Assembly (NCBI RefSeq): GCF_900102895.1
Contig: NZ_FNGD01000004.1
Location: 248,001-312,000, forward strand
Direction of reading: 5' to 3'
DNA: 64,000 nt
From: Arthrobacter sp. ov407
GTDB taxonomy: Bacteria; Actinomycetota; Actinomycetes; Actinomycetales; Micrococcaceae
In this document: positions 51,966 to 60,772 of the stretch, one piece after another
Numbering within the stretch: the stretch's first letter is position 1
Layout: each line of letters opens with the position of its first letter
Made by a program: the position numbers and the translations under genes
The notes under the pieces: model-generated
Told to the model about the DNA's origin: nothing
Seen by the model: only the letters and a program-made list of their open reading frames with translations
Databases searched by the model: none

Positions 51966-52469
51966 CTAGCCGACCTGGTGGAGCCAGCGCACGGGGGCGC
52001 CTTCGGCGGCGTGCCGGAAGGGCTCGAGTTCCTCGTCCCAGGCCTCACCCAGGGCGAGCGAGAGTTCGTGGTACACGGCCGAGGGGTCGCCGGCGCCGGA
52101 TTCGTAGGCGTAACGGATGCGGTCCTCGGAAACCATGATGTTGCCGTGGACATCGGTGGTGGCGTGGAAGATCCCCAGCTCCGGGGTGTGCGACCAGCGG
52201 CCGCCGTCGACCCCCTGGCTCGGTTCCTCGGTGACTTCGTAGCGCAGATGCGCCCAGCCGCGCAGAGCGGACGCCAATTGAGCCCCCGTGCCCGGCGTAC
52301 CGGTCCACGACAGCTCGGCCCGGAACATTCCGGGCGCGGCAGGCTGAGCGGTCCACTCCAAGTCCGTCCGCTTGTCCACGACAGACCCTATGGCCCACTC
52401 GACGTGAGGGCACAGGGCAGTCGGGGCCGAGTGAACGAACAACACACCGCGGGTCAGTGCAACAGACAT
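51966..52469 (-). CDS. DUF3145 family protein
   Basis: A 167-residue actinobacterial protein of unknown function. Family blocks are RGVLFVHSAPTALCPHVEWAIGSV, the Trp-rich WAHLRYEVTEEPSQGVDGGRW, and HELSLALGEAWDEELEPFRHAAEGAPVRWLHQVG. ATG 52469 was chosen since GGAGG is five bases upstream; an ATG four codons earlier lies within that site. It is convergent with fabF. Its leader contains nested inverted repeats. In relatives this gene is commonly just downstream of the fab operon. Confidence 0.9.
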   Translation of the reverse strand: MSVALTRGVLFVHSAPTALCPHVEWAIGSVVDKRTDLEWTAQPAAPGMFRAELSWTGTPGTGAQLASALRGWAHLRYEVTEEPSQGVDGGRWSHTPELGIFHATTDVHGNIMVSEDRIRYAYESGAGDPSAVYHELSLALGEAWDEELEPFRHAAEGAPVRWLHQVG

Positions 52470-52773
52470 TCCATCCTCCATAGCTGTAGGTACGTCTTCC
52501 CCAACGACCTGTGCCTGGATGTCTGTCTGTTGCGCGGATCCGAAATTATGCCGGCGGTCCCTGCCAGACTACTAAATTACAACCGGGTTTGAAGCTGGGA
52601 CGTGGTGCATTCCAGCTTCAAGTTCAACTTGAAACTTCCCGGGCGTGAGTTTTATTCTGCCCTACGCCTCCTAATTACGCCAGTGTGATCCGGCGAGTCT
52701 TTTCCGGCGCGCCGCGCCCGTTTCCGCGGAGCGGTTTCCGGGCCGTGCTGGGCATCGCCGTGCCGCGCGGTCC
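52470..52773. other. 304-base region between xerC and DUF3145
   Basis: No gene is supported. It holds the leader and promoter of DUF3145 and the nested inverted repeats at 52589-52633. The part next to xerC is GC-rich without clear structure. Confidence 0.7.
52589..52633. promoter_or_regulatory. two overlapping inverted repeats upstream of DUF3145
   Basis: TTGAAGCTGG (52589-52598) pairs with CCAGCTTCAA (52612-52621). TTCAAGTT (52617-52624) and AACTTGAA (52626-52633) form a second palindrome that shares TTCAA with the first. The two cannot form at once in RNA; in DNA they could be two operator sites. Confidence 0.55.
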
Positions 52774-53712
52774 TCAGGCCCGGGGGTGCGCCTGCTGGTA
52801 GCTCTGCCGGAGTCTCTCGACAGACACGTGGGTGTAGATCTGGGTGGTGGCAAGGCTGCTGTGCCCGAGGATTTCCTGCACGGCACGCAGGTCCGCCCCG
52901 CCGTCGAGCAGGTGGGTCGCGGCGGAGTGCCGCAGGGCGTGCGGTCCGGTGGCGGCGGTGTCCCCCAGCCGCTCCAGCATCTCCTTGACCACGCCGCGGA
53001 CCTGGCGCTGGTCCACCCTTCCGCCCCGCGCGCCGAGGAAGAGCGCGGGACCGCTGGTCCCGCTGGCGAGGGCCGGCCGGCCGCGGCGGAGCCAGTCGTC
53101 GACGGCGAGCGCCGCCGGCAGCCCGTACGGCACCGTGCGTTCCTTGTTGCCTTTGCCGAGCACGCGAAGTGTCCTGCGGTCCGGGTCGAGGTCGTCCACG
53201 TCCATGCCGGCAAGCTCGCCAACCCGGACACCGGTGGCGTAGAGCAGCTCCACCATGGCGCGGTTGCGCAGAGCCAACGGTTCCCCCTCGGCCGCGGAGG
53301 ATTCGGCGTCGTCCACGAGCCGCCGGACCTGTTGCTGGTGCAGGACCCCGGGCAGGGACTTCTCCCGCTTTGGGGCCTTGAGCCGCAGGGCGGGGTCGGC
53401 TTCGATCAGCTCCTCGCGGACAGCCCAGGCGGTGAAGGCCCTGGCAGTAGCGGCGCGGCGGGCCAGGGTGGCGCGGGACTTGCCGGACTCGCTCTGGGCG
53501 CCAAGCCAGCGCCGCAGGGTCCCGAGCTCCAGCCCGGTAAGGTCCTGGACCCCCTCGGTCGCGGCGTGAGCCAGCAGGCCTTCGACGTCGGAGAGGTAGG
53601 CCCGCACGGTATGGGCGGACCGGCCCCGCTCCGCTTCGAGGTAGCGGCCGAAGCGTGCGGCGGCAAGCTGCATGGCGGCAGGCAGCGCGGCGGGGGGATC
53701 CTGTGTAGACAC
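52774..53712 (-). CDS. xerC: tyrosine recombinase XerC
   Basis: A 312-residue site-specific recombinase that resolves chromosome dimers at dif with XerD. The N-terminal SAM-like domain is [31 protein letters not shown]. Catalytic residues are Arg in [14 protein letters not shown], Lys in [10 protein letters not shown], His-x-x-Arg in [12 protein letters not shown], His in [10 protein letters not shown] and the nucleophile Tyr in IYTHVS. GTG 53712 is a tentative start: AGGAGG lies directly before it. An in-frame ATG at 53742 is possible. It is the last gene of the yraN-yifB-dprA-xerC set. Confidence 0.92.
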   Translation of the reverse strand: MSTQDPPAALPAAMQLAAARFGRYLEAERGRSAHTVRAYLSDVEGLLAHAATEGVQDLTGLELGTLRRWLGAQSESGKSRATLARRAATARAFTAWAVREELIEADPALRLKAPKREKSLPGVLHQQQVRRLVDDAESSAAEGEPLALRNRAMVELLYATGVRVGELAGMDVDDLDPDRRTLRVLGKGNKERTVPYGLPAALAVDDWLRRGRPALASGTSGPALFLGARGGRVDQRQVRGVVKEMLERLGDTAATGPHALRHSAATHLLDGGADLRAVQEILGHSSLATTQIYTHVSVERLRQSYQQAHPRA

Positions 53713-53789
53713 CCTCCTACTGTGGCAGTATTCCCGGGGCATTCAAGGAGCCGGTCGGCGAGCCGCGCCTCCCGGCGGCGCTCATCACG

Positions 53790-54977
53790 TCAGTCCGCTT
53801 TCCCGGAGCGTTTCCAGCCGCCGTGCCGGGATTCGGCCAGGCCCAGCAGTCCCAGCCTGCCAAGCCCGGCGCGGACCGAGTCCGGGCTCAGTCCGGCCAC
53901 CGTGGCCAGCTTCTCGACCGAGCTGGTGGTGCGCAGCGGCAGGGCATCGAGCAGGATCAGGTCCTCCAGCGTCAGCCCGTCCTGGACCTCAGCCCGGCCT
54001 GCCTTGTCCGGGGGCATCGCCTCGCCGCTCGGGGAGGCGAGCTCGGCGATTTCCCCGGCGTCCGTGACGCACACGGCCCCGCCTTCGCGCAGGAGCCGGT
54101 GGCAGCCTGCGGAGTTGGCGCTATGGATGGGTCCGGGCACGGCGCCCACCGCCCTGCCAAGGCTTTCGGCATGGTGGGCCGTGTTGAGGGCGCCGGAGCG
54201 CCACCGGGCCTCGACGACCACCGTGACGGAGGCCATCGCCGCAATGAGGCGGTTACGTTGCAGGAACCGGTAGCGGGTGGGCGCGGATCCGGGCGGGACC
54301 TCGGCCAGGACTGCGCCGTGGTCCGCCACCGCCCGGAGCAGGTCCTCGTTGCCGGAGGGGTAGAAGCGGTCCACTCCCCCGGCCATGACGGCGATGGTGG
54401 GCACGCCGCCCGTGCTTCCGGCCAGGGCCGCCCTGTGGGCGTGGGCGTCAATCCCGTAGGCACCTCCTGAGACGATCGTGAAGCCGCGCTGGGCCAGCGA
54501 GTACGCGAGGTCACCCGTGACCGAAGCCCCGTAGCTGGTGCTGTCCCGGGAGCCCACCAGGGCTATGGCCCTGGCCGCCGGGGGCAGCTCCTGCTCCACG
54601 CCGCGCCACCACAGGCACAGCGGCTCCTGCAGGCCGAGATCCGCCAGCTGCCGCGGCCACAACTCATCCGTGGGAATGATGATCCGTCCGCCGAGCCGCT
54701 GCATGGTGGTCAGGTCCCGCTCCGGTGCGAGGTCGGGCACGCGCGGGGCCCAACGCTTCAGCGCCTCGGTGAGTCCTGACCAGCCGCTGCCGGAGCCGCT
54801 GTCCGCCAGGATTTCGGTGATCTCCTGCTCGAGCTCGGGACCGGCGGCGAGCGCGCCGCTGGCAATCCGCAGGGCGTCCTGCGCTCCCGCGGCCTGCACC
54901 AGTGCCAGCGCCGCCGCGTCCTGCGGCTCGAACAGCCGGGACAGTGCTGCCCGGGTTGTTCGTTCGTCATCGATCAT
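53790..54977 (-). CDS. dprA: DNA-processing protein DprA
   Basis: A 395-residue protein that loads RecA on incoming single-stranded DNA during transformation. An N-terminal SAM-like part (1-90) precedes the Rossmann-like domain: ALVGSRDSTSYGASV, TIVSGGAYGIDAHAHRAALAG, AVMAGGVDRFYPSGNEDLL and RNRLIAAMASVTVVVEARWRSGALNTAHHA, where the conserved Arg-Asn-Arg pair binds DNA. A winged-helix C-terminus (about 320-390) follows. It lies 50 bases downstream of yifB, in the usual competence-linked cluster. The start has GGAACC upstream. Confidence 0.93.
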   Translation of the reverse strand: MIDDERTTRAALSRLFEPQDAAALALVQAAGAQDALRIASGALAAGPELEQEITEILADSGSGSGWSGLTEALKRWAPRVPDLAPERDLTTMQRLGGRIIIPTDELWPRQLADLGLQEPLCLWWRGVEQELPPAARAIALVGSRDSTSYGASVTGDLAYSLAQRGFTIVSGGAYGIDAHAHRAALAGSTGGVPTIAVMAGGVDRFYPSGNEDLLRAVADHGAVLAEVPPGSAPTRYRFLQRNRLIAAMASVTVVVEARWRSGALNTAHHAESLGRAVGAVPGPIHSANSAGCHRLLREGGAVCVTDAGEIAELASPSGEAMPPDKAGRAEVQDGLTLEDLILLDALPLRTTSSVEKLATVAGLSPDSVRAGLGRLGLLGLAESRHGGWKRSGKAD

Positions 54978-55027
54978 GGTGGTTCCTTTCGCGTGGCGGC
55001 TACAGGTGCGGTGTCGTGGCGGCAGGC

Positions 55028-56575
55028 TCAGGGTGAGGCCGCGGCGGCCTGGCGGAGACCCAGCGCCTGCCCGACGTCGTCCGCGTTCGGCACGTCGCGC
55101 CGAGAGAGGTCCGCGAGGGTCCAGGCGAGGCGCAGCACGCGGTCGTAGCCTCGTGCGGTCAGCACACCGCGCTCCAGCGCGTAGTCCAGGATGCGGGTGG
55201 TGGGGGCATCAAGACGCAGGGCCCCGCGTAGCAGCCGCCCGGGCACCTGGGCGTTGGTTTCCATCCCGAACGGCAGCAGCCGGTCCAGCTGACGGCCCCG
55301 GGCCGCCCGGACGCGTTCCGCGATGCTGGCGGTCCCCTCCTCGGCTGCTGGCTGGCCGAAGCCGGCGAGCGACACCCGCTCGACTTCGAGCTGGATATCG
55401 ACCCGGTCCAGCAGCGGCCCGGACATCCGGGCCTGGTACCGGCGGCGCATGGTGGGGGTGCAGATGCAGTCCACCCCTTTGCCAGTTGCCTTACCGCAGG
55501 GACAGGGGTTGGCAGCAAGGACCAGCTGAAACCGGGCGGGATAGGCCGCTGACCCGGCGGAGCGGTGGATGACCAGCTCACCGCTTTCCAGCGGCTGCCG
55601 CAGGGCGTCCAGGACGCCCCGGTCATACTCCGGGGCTTCGTCCAGGAAGAGCACTCCGCGGTGTGCACGGGACGCTGCCCCGGGCCGCGCCAACCCGGAC
55701 CCGCCACCGATGATGGCCACCGCGGTCGCGGTGTGGTGCGGGTTCTCGTAGGGCGGCCGGCGCAGCAGCTGCACGGAGCCCGAGGGCAGCGAACACAGGG
55801 AGTGGATGGCGGTGACCTCCATGGCTTCGGTGTCGCCCAGGTCCGGCAGCAGCCCGGGCAGCCGCTCGGCGAGCATGGTCTTCCCGGCGCCCGGCGGTCC
55901 GGTCAGCAGCAGGTGGTGGGCACCGGCAGCGGCGACTTCCAGGGCGCGCCGCGCCGCTGCCTGACCGGAGACATCGCACATGTCCGGTGCAAGGGCGGCA
56001 CCGGTGCCTGTACCGGGGCCGTCCGTGTCATCGGGCTCGGGTTCAAAGTCGAGGGCCAGGTCCTGCGGATCCGCGCCGCAGTCGAACGCAAGCCTGGCCA
56101 ATGTGGCGTAGCCCCGGACCTGAGCGCCGGGGACGAGCTCGGCCTCCGCCACGTTGGCCCGGGCCACGACGATCTCGGGATAGCCGGCCCGCACCGCGGC
56201 CATCACGGCCGGAAGGATGCCCCGCACTGGCCGGAGCCGGCCGTCCAGGCCGAGCTCGGCGATGAAGACGGTGCGGCCCGTGGGCCGGATGTCGTTCGCC
56301 GCGAGCAGCACGGCCATGGCGATGGCGAGGTCGAAGCCCGAGCCGCGTTTGGGCAGGGACGCCGGGATGAGGTTGGCTGTAATTTTCCGGCGGCTCAGCG
56401 GGATCCCCGAGTTCTGGGCCGCGGAGCGGATCCGTTCCTTGGCCTCGTTCAGCGAGGCGTCCGGCAGGCCCAGGATCACGAAGGCCGGCAGGGTCTGGCC
56501 GATGTCGGCCTCGACCTCGACGATGTAGCCGTTGAGGCCCACGAGTGCGACGGAATAGGTCCGGCCCAAGGCCAT
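55028..56575 (-). CDS. yifB: YifB/ComM family Mg-chelatase-like AAA+ ATPase
   Basis: A 515-residue hexameric helicase-like ATPase. The N-terminal ChlI-like domain starts ALGRTYSVALVGLNGYIVEVEADI and includes VILGLPDASLNEAKERI. Walker A is LTGPPGAGKTMLAERLPGLLPDL; Walker B/FLDEAPEYDRGVLDALRQPLE follows; a CxC-type cysteine group (NPCPCGKATGKGVDCIC) is zinc-binding-like. The C-terminal domain ends RAYDRVLRLAWTLADLS-like. ComM/RadA-type proteins extend branch migration in natural transformation. The yraN TAG touches its ATG (TAGATG). It is followed by dprA. Confidence 0.93.
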   Translation of the reverse strand: MALGRTYSVALVGLNGYIVEVEADIGQTLPAFVILGLPDASLNEAKERIRSAAQNSGIPLSRRKITANLIPASLPKRGSGFDLAIAMAVLLAANDIRPTGRTVFIAELGLDGRLRPVRGILPAVMAAVRAGYPEIVVARANVAEAELVPGAQVRGYATLARLAFDCGADPQDLALDFEPEPDDTDGPGTGTGAALAPDMCDVSGQAAARRALEVAAAGAHHLLLTGPPGAGKTMLAERLPGLLPDLGDTEAMEVTAIHSLCSLPSGSVQLLRRPPYENPHHTATAVAIIGGGSGLARPGAASRAHRGVLFLDEAPEYDRGVLDALRQPLESGELVIHRSAGSAAYPARFQLVLAANPCPCGKATGKGVDCICTPTMRRRYQARMSGPLLDRVDIQLEVERVSLAGFGQPAAEEGTASIAERVRAARGRQLDRLLPFGMETNAQVPGRLLRGALRLDAPTTRILDYALERGVLTARGYDRVLRLAWTLADLSRRDVPNADDVGQALGLRQAAAASP

Positions 56576-56932
56576 CTACCCCACCCCCCTGAGGTGCTCG
56601 ACGGCGGGCTCGCCGACGCCGTCGTCCAGCACGGCGATCACGTCCACCCGGCACGGCGGCATCCGCAGCCCCTGGGCGCGGCACCACGCCGACGCGAGCC
56701 GGTGAAGCCGGGCCAGCTTGTCCGCACCCACAGCCTCGAAGGGATGCCCGTACGCGAGCGACTTCCGGGTTTTCACCTCGGCGATTACCAAGGCGTCGCC
56801 GTCGAGCGCGACAATGTCGATCTCGCCCTCGGGGCAGCGCCAATTCCGGTCCACCACTTGCATTCCGAGCGATTCAAGATACCCGGCAGCGAGGTCTTCA
56901 CCGTGCCGGCCCAGCACATCCTTAGCTCTCAT
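56576..56932 (-). CDS. yraN: YraN family protein (UPF0102)
   Basis: A 118-residue nuclease-fold protein. GRHGEDLAAGYLESLGMQVVDRNWRCPEGEIDIVALDGDALVIAEVKTRKS holds the PD-(D/E)xK-like core: Glu in the first helix, Asp in EIDIV and Glu-x-Lys in EVKTR. Its function is not settled. The stop codon is directly followed by the yifB ATG. GGAGG lies just before its ATG. It is the first gene of the minus-strand yraN-yifB-dprA-xerC unit. Confidence 0.93.
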   Translation of the reverse strand: MRAKDVLGRHGEDLAAGYLESLGMQVVDRNWRCPEGEIDIVALDGDALVIAEVKTRKSLAYGHPFEAVGADKLARLHRLASAWCRAQGLRMPPCRVDVIAVLDDGVGEPAVEHLRGVG

Positions 56933-57086
56933 GCCTCCAGAGTGGAGCGCCGCCAGAAACGGGGACAGGGCACACCTCGGCTATGTGGAAACCCGGCAAG
57001 CCTGGTGAGACGAGTATCCGCAGCGTGTTCAGCACGGCGGATCGCATAATTAAGGCCGGACGAGAAGAACCGCAGGAGGAACAGGA

Positions 57087-57509
57087 ATGAAAGTACTTTT
57101 TCTCGATATTGATGGAGTCGTCAACCGCGTGGGTACGAGACAGCGCTATCACGGCTTCATGGGGATCGACCCTGTCCTGGCATTCAAGGTCCGCAAGATC
57201 ATCCTCGACACTGACGCAGCCATTGTCCTTACGTCCACATGGCGGCACTTCCAAGACGGCCGTGAAGAAGTCGACCGACACGTCTACAAGACCTTTGACG
57301 GTACACCGACAGCAGACACAGGTTTTCGTGGCGAGGAGGTGAAGATGTGGCTGGACCAGCATCCGGAAGTGACGCGGTATGCCATTGTCGACGATGACAC
57401 TGACTTCTATGCCGATCAGCCCTTGTTCAAAACGAACTGGCAAACGGGAATCACCGACGAGGTCGCGCAGCAGGTAACCGAATTTCTTAACAAAGGCGAT
57501 AACCCGTGA
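57087..57509 (+). CDS. HAD domain protein of the Swiss-Army-Knife RNA-repair-associated type
   Basis: A 140-residue soluble HAD-fold protein. The nucleophile motif is VLFLDIDGVVNRVG near the start, motif II is IVLTSTWRHF and motif III/IV is RYAIVDDDTDFY. This spacing and the STWR motif match the small HAD domain found in RNA repair proteins, though here it stands alone. The gene is less GC-rich than its neighbours and has a strong ribosome binding site (AGGAGG, then AGGA). It is divergent from yraN. It may be a horizontally gained phosphatase; the substrate is unknown. Confidence 0.75.
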   Translation: MKVLFLDIDGVVNRVGTRQRYHGFMGIDPVLAFKVRKIILDTDAAIVLTSTWRHFQDGREEVDRHVYKTFDGTPTADTGFRGEEVKMWLDQHPEVTRYAIVDDDTDFYADQPLFKTNWQTGITDEVAQQVTEFLNKGDNP

Positions 57510-57675
57510 GTGAACATCAATTCCGTGGCGGCATTGACAGGACGTGTTGAGGCGATTGTCAGGAAGCGAAACGTAGCCAATGCCCGCACGGCCCGCCTAG
57601 GCTTTTTCCCAACCTCCTCGCGTTCCGCGGGGGGCGCCCGTATCCTCTCATGAGGATCGGCCAAAGGATCGGCGT

Positions 57676-58674
57676 ATGGAAGATCGCGCGGCTCCGTCGC
57701 TGGCGGAGACCCAGCCGCTGGGAACGTACCAGCCCACGGAACCGGATCCGCCCCGCGCGCCTGCGCCAACCCGGCCTGAGCCGGAGCCTGCGGCGGGAAA
57801 ACCCAAGCAGAGAGTGCGACGGCTCCTCGCCAGGATCCTCAAGCTCGCCCTCGCCATGATGGTGATCACCGAGCTGGCTGCCGTCTCGTTCATCTGGTTC
57901 ACTCCACCGCGTACTGCCTACATGCTGCAGACCGGCGGCCCGATCGCCTACGAGTACGTATCCCTGAACCACATCAGCCGCTACGTCATTGCCGCGGCCG
58001 TCGCCCACGAAGACCAACAACTGGGAACGCGTGTTGGCGCGTTCTCCCTTGATGAATTCCGGGACAGGGCCGTCGCCTACCTGCAGGGCAAGGAAGACCC
58101 GAGCGGTTCCACGGTCCCGCAACAGCTGGTCAAGAACATTTTCCTGTGGCCTGACCCGAACGCCCTGAGGAAGGGTCTGGAGGCAGGTTTGGCGACCGAG
58201 TTCAGCCTCACCCTGACTCCGCAACGGATCATGGAGCTATATCTGAACTACGCGCAGTTCGGTCCGAAGCTGTACGGCATCTGTGCGGCGAGCTGGTACT
58301 ACTTCGGCGAACCGCCGTGGCACATGTCCGAGCATCAGGCGGCGCAATTGATGGGGGTCCTGCCACTGCCCACACTCGTCACCCGGTCGGCGGAGGGCGG
58401 CATCTATCTGGGCCCGGGTGTCCACCCCAAAGTGTGGGACTACGTCAACGGTGCGGCCAACGTGTGGGTCCCCCAGCAGATCGAGGGGCTCGGCGGATGG
58501 AAAGCGGCCGTCGCAACCATCGGCATCGGCGACACAGCGTCCGACCACGCGGCCGAGCGGGGAACCGCAAACCCGGATGGCTGCGGTTCGTATCCGGAGA
58601 GCGTGCTGGACCTGCTCCGGCAGCAGGGCATTGCCCTGGACCGCAGCGGGAACCCTGCGCCACTGGGGGGCTAG
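57676..58674 (+). CDS. divergent GT51 peptidoglycan glycosyltransferase (monofunctional)
   Basis: A 332-residue membrane-anchored protein. The N-terminus is a proline-rich cytosolic tail (1-55), followed by one membrane helix (ARILKLALAMMVITELAAVSFIWF) and an external GT51 domain. GT51 motifs: AHEDQQLG with the first catalytic Glu, SGSTVPQQLVKNIFLWPD, RKGLEAGLATEFSLTLTPQRIMELYLNYAQFG with the second Glu, and PTLVTRS. The block after the first Glu (EDQQLGTRVGAF) lacks the aromatic residue and His usual there. No transpeptidase domain follows. It would polymerise lipid II. AGGA lies eight bases before ATG 57676. Confidence 0.8.
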   Translation: MEDRAAPSLAETQPLGTYQPTEPDPPRAPAPTRPEPEPAAGKPKQRVRRLLARILKLALAMMVITELAAVSFIWFTPPRTAYMLQTGGPIAYEYVSLNHISRYVIAAAVAHEDQQLGTRVGAFSLDEFRDRAVAYLQGKEDPSGSTVPQQLVKNIFLWPDPNALRKGLEAGLATEFSLTLTPQRIMELYLNYAQFGPKLYGICAASWYYFGEPPWHMSEHQAAQLMGVLPLPTLVTRSAEGGIYLGPGVHPKVWDYVNGAANVWVPQQIEGLGGWKAAVATIGIGDTASDHAAERGTANPDGCGSYPESVLDLLRQQGIALDRSGNPAPLGG

Positions 58675-58711
58675 AAAACCAGGGCGAGGAAACCGGGTCA
58701 GGCAGCCAGGG

Positions 58712-59038
58712 TCAGTTGCCCAGGTCCTCGACCTTGGGCAGGGCGAGTTCCTCGCTGCGCGGCAGTTCCTCGACGTTGACGTCCTTGAACGTGATGACGC
58801 GGACGCTCTTGACGAACCGGGCGGAGCGGTAGACGTCCCACACCCAGGCGTCCTGCAGGGTCAGGTCGAAATAGACCTCGCCGTCGGCGCTGCGGGCTTG
58901 CAGGTCCACGTGGTTGGCAAGGTAGAAACGCCGTTCGGTCTCGACCACATAGCTGAACAGCCCGACGACGTCGCGGTATTCGCGGTAGAGCTGTAGCTCC
59001 ATGTCGGTCTCATAGTTTTCAAGGTCCTCGGCACTCAT
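58712..59038 (-). CDS. DUF2469 family protein
   Basis: A 108-residue acidic protein found throughout Actinobacteria. MSAEDLENYETDMELQLYREYRDVVGLFSYVVETERRFYLAN (split here) and LQDAWVWDVYRSARFVKSVRVITFKDVNVEEL are the family blocks. Function unknown. The family start at 59038 was chosen; a longer frame only reads antisense into rnhB. It lies 59 bases downstream of rnhB on the same strand, the standard position. Confidence 0.9.
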   Translation of the reverse strand: MSAEDLENYETDMELQLYREYRDVVGLFSYVVETERRFYLANHVDLQARSADGEVYFDLTLQDAWVWDVYRSARFVKSVRVITFKDVNVEELPRSEELALPKVEDLGN

Positions 59039-59097
59039 GGTTCCATCTTGCACCATCCGGCGCCGGCCGCGCGCCACCGGCGGGGAGCACGTGCACG

Positions 59098-59763
59098 CTA
59101 GAGCAGCTGCCAGCTGACCCGGTGGTACGGCGTGGGACCGGCGGTCCGCAGCACCTCCTTGTGCGCTGCGGTGCCGTAGCCCTTGTTCTCGTCCCAGCCG
59201 TAGGCCGGGTACTGGGTGTGCAGCTCGCACATCATCGCATCGCGCTCGACCTTCGCAATGATGCTGGCCGCGGCCACGCTGAGGCACTGCATGTCGGCTT
59301 TAACCAGTGTGTGCACCGGGGCGTCGCAGCCGGGTTCGGCGGGAGCATCGTCAAACAATGAAGGCTGGAGATCGGGCGAGAGCCAGTTGTGGCTGCCGTC
59401 CAGCAGGACCACCTCGGGCCTGACGCCAGCGGCGATCACCGCGAACCAGGCCCGGTTCCCGGCGAGCCGGAGGGCGCCGATAATTCCGAGTTCGTCAATT
59501 TCGTTCGCGGACGCATGCCCCACGGCGGAGGCGACGCTCCAGTCCTGGACCAGCGGCACCAGCCGCTCCCGGTCCGCGACCTTGAGCAGCTTGCTGTCCC
59601 GGACATCGGCCAGGAGCTTCTGCTGCTGCAGGTCCACGACGGCGATCCCGACGCTGACGGGGCCAGCGAGGGCACCCCGGCCAACCTCGTCGATGCCCGC
59701 GAGAAGCCGGGCGCCGGAGCTGCGGAAGCGGCGTTCGTAGTCGAGGGTGGGGGCGGCTGACAT
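59098..59763 (-). CDS. rnhB: ribonuclease HII
   Basis: A 221-residue RNase that removes ribonucleotides from [20 protein letters not shown] contains the first Asp-Glu and Gly-Arg-Gly of the active site, [10 protein letters not shown] the third acid, [26 protein letters not shown] the fourth. The C-terminus [17 protein letters not shown] is typical. It lies 10 bases after lepB, in the conserved rplS-lepB-rnhB order. Confidence 0.95.
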   Translation of the reverse strand: MSAAPTLDYERRFRSSGARLLAGIDEVGRGALAGPVSVGIAVVDLQQQKLLADVRDSKLLKVADRERLVPLVQDWSVASAVGHASANEIDELGIIGALRLAGNRAWFAVIAAGVRPEVVLLDGSHNWLSPDLQPSLFDDAPAEPGCDAPVHTLVKADMQCLSVAAASIIAKVERDAMMCELHTQYPAYGWDENKGYGTAAHKEVLRTAGPTPYHRVSWQLL

Positions 59764-59773
59764 GACGGGCAGC

Positions 59774-60772
59774 TTACTTTCCGGACGGGGCGGGCACGGC
59801 GCGGAAGACGTCCGGGTAGTTGTCCAGGGCCGCCATCCTGTTCAGCGGCCATGCGATGACGGCGGCCTTGCCTTCGATGTCGGACTCGTTGACGAACCCG
59901 CCGTTGGTCTCCATATGGGCGCGTGAATCCGCGGAGTGGTTGCGGTTGTCGCCCATGACCCAGACCTTGCCCGCGGGCACGACGACGTCGAAGTCGCGGA
60001 CCTGGGGAATCTCTGCGGAATTGATGTACTTCTCGTTCAGCGGCGCGCCGTTGACAGTGAGCTGTCCGCCGGCGTCGCAGCAGACCACATGGTCACCGGG
60101 GAGCCCGATGACGCGCTTGACCAGGTGCTGTTCGGAGTTGTCCGGAAGCAAACCGACGAACGTCAGCCCGTCCTGCACCCAGGTAAACGGTCCCTTCGTC
60201 TTCTGGTCTGCGGGGGCGAGCCAGCCCTGGCTGTCCCGGAACACCACGACGTCCCCGCGCTGGAGCGCCATGGGCTCCGGCACCAGGAGGTTCACGAAGA
60301 TGCGGTCGTTCACATCGAGGGTGTTGACCATGGATTCGGAGGGGATGTAGAAGGCCCGGAACAGGAAGGTCTTGATCAGGAAAGACAGCACGATCGCCAC
60401 GATGACCACCGTGGCAACCTCCTTCAGCCACAGGAAGAGCGGGCTGTGCCCTTCACGGGCTTTGGCCTTCCTGGCCCGGCGGGAGGACGCATCCGCGTGG
60501 GCTGGGCCGGCGGCCCGGTCCCTGTCGGTCCGGTCCCTGTCACTCCGCTCAGCACGCCGCGCCGTGTCGCCTTCATCCTGCGACGCCGACGCCGGCCCAA
60601 CAGCCGGCGCCGCGGCCTCCGCACCAGCCGGGGCGTGCCCGTCCGCGACCCGTTCCTGCGGCAGCCGGGTGGTGGGGTGCTCCGCCGGCTCGTCCGCAGG
60701 GATCGCCGAGGCGGTAACCCGGGGTAGGTCCTGGCCCTGCGGATCAGGAGTGCGCGGTTCGGTCTCGGGCAT
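59774..60772 (-). CDS. lepB: signal peptidase I, large form
   Basis: A 332-residue membrane protease that cleaves signal peptides. A long, charged cytosolic N-terminus (about 115 residues rich in Arg, Ala, Asp and Pro) precedes one membrane helix ([21 protein letters not shown]). The catalytic Ser is in [12 protein letters not shown] and the Lys in [31 protein letters not shown] is the third conserved box. It starts directly after the stop of the second signal peptidase gene (TAGATG). Confidence 0.93.
   Translation of the reverse strand: MPETEPRTPDPQGQDLPRVTASAIPADEPAEHPTTRLPQERVADGHAPAGAEAAAPAVGPASASQDEGDTARRAERSDRDRTDRDRAAGPAHADASSRRARKAKAREGHSPLFLWLKEVATVVIVAIVLSFLIKTFLFRAFYIPSESMVNTLDVNDRIFVNLLVPEPMALQRGDVVVFRDSQGWLAPADQKTKGPFTWVQDGLTFVGLLPDNSEQHLVKRVIGLPGDHVVCCDAGGQLTVNGAPLNEKYINSAEIPQVRDFDVVVPAGKVWVMGDNRNHSADSRAHMETNGGFVNESDIEGKAAVIAWPLNRMAALDNYPDVFRAVPAPSGK

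Noticed and set aside
52774..53712. Integrase of a mobile element
   Set aside because: The sequence and the yraN-yifB-dprA neighbourhood are those of chromosomal XerC; no attachment sites or mobile genes are seen.
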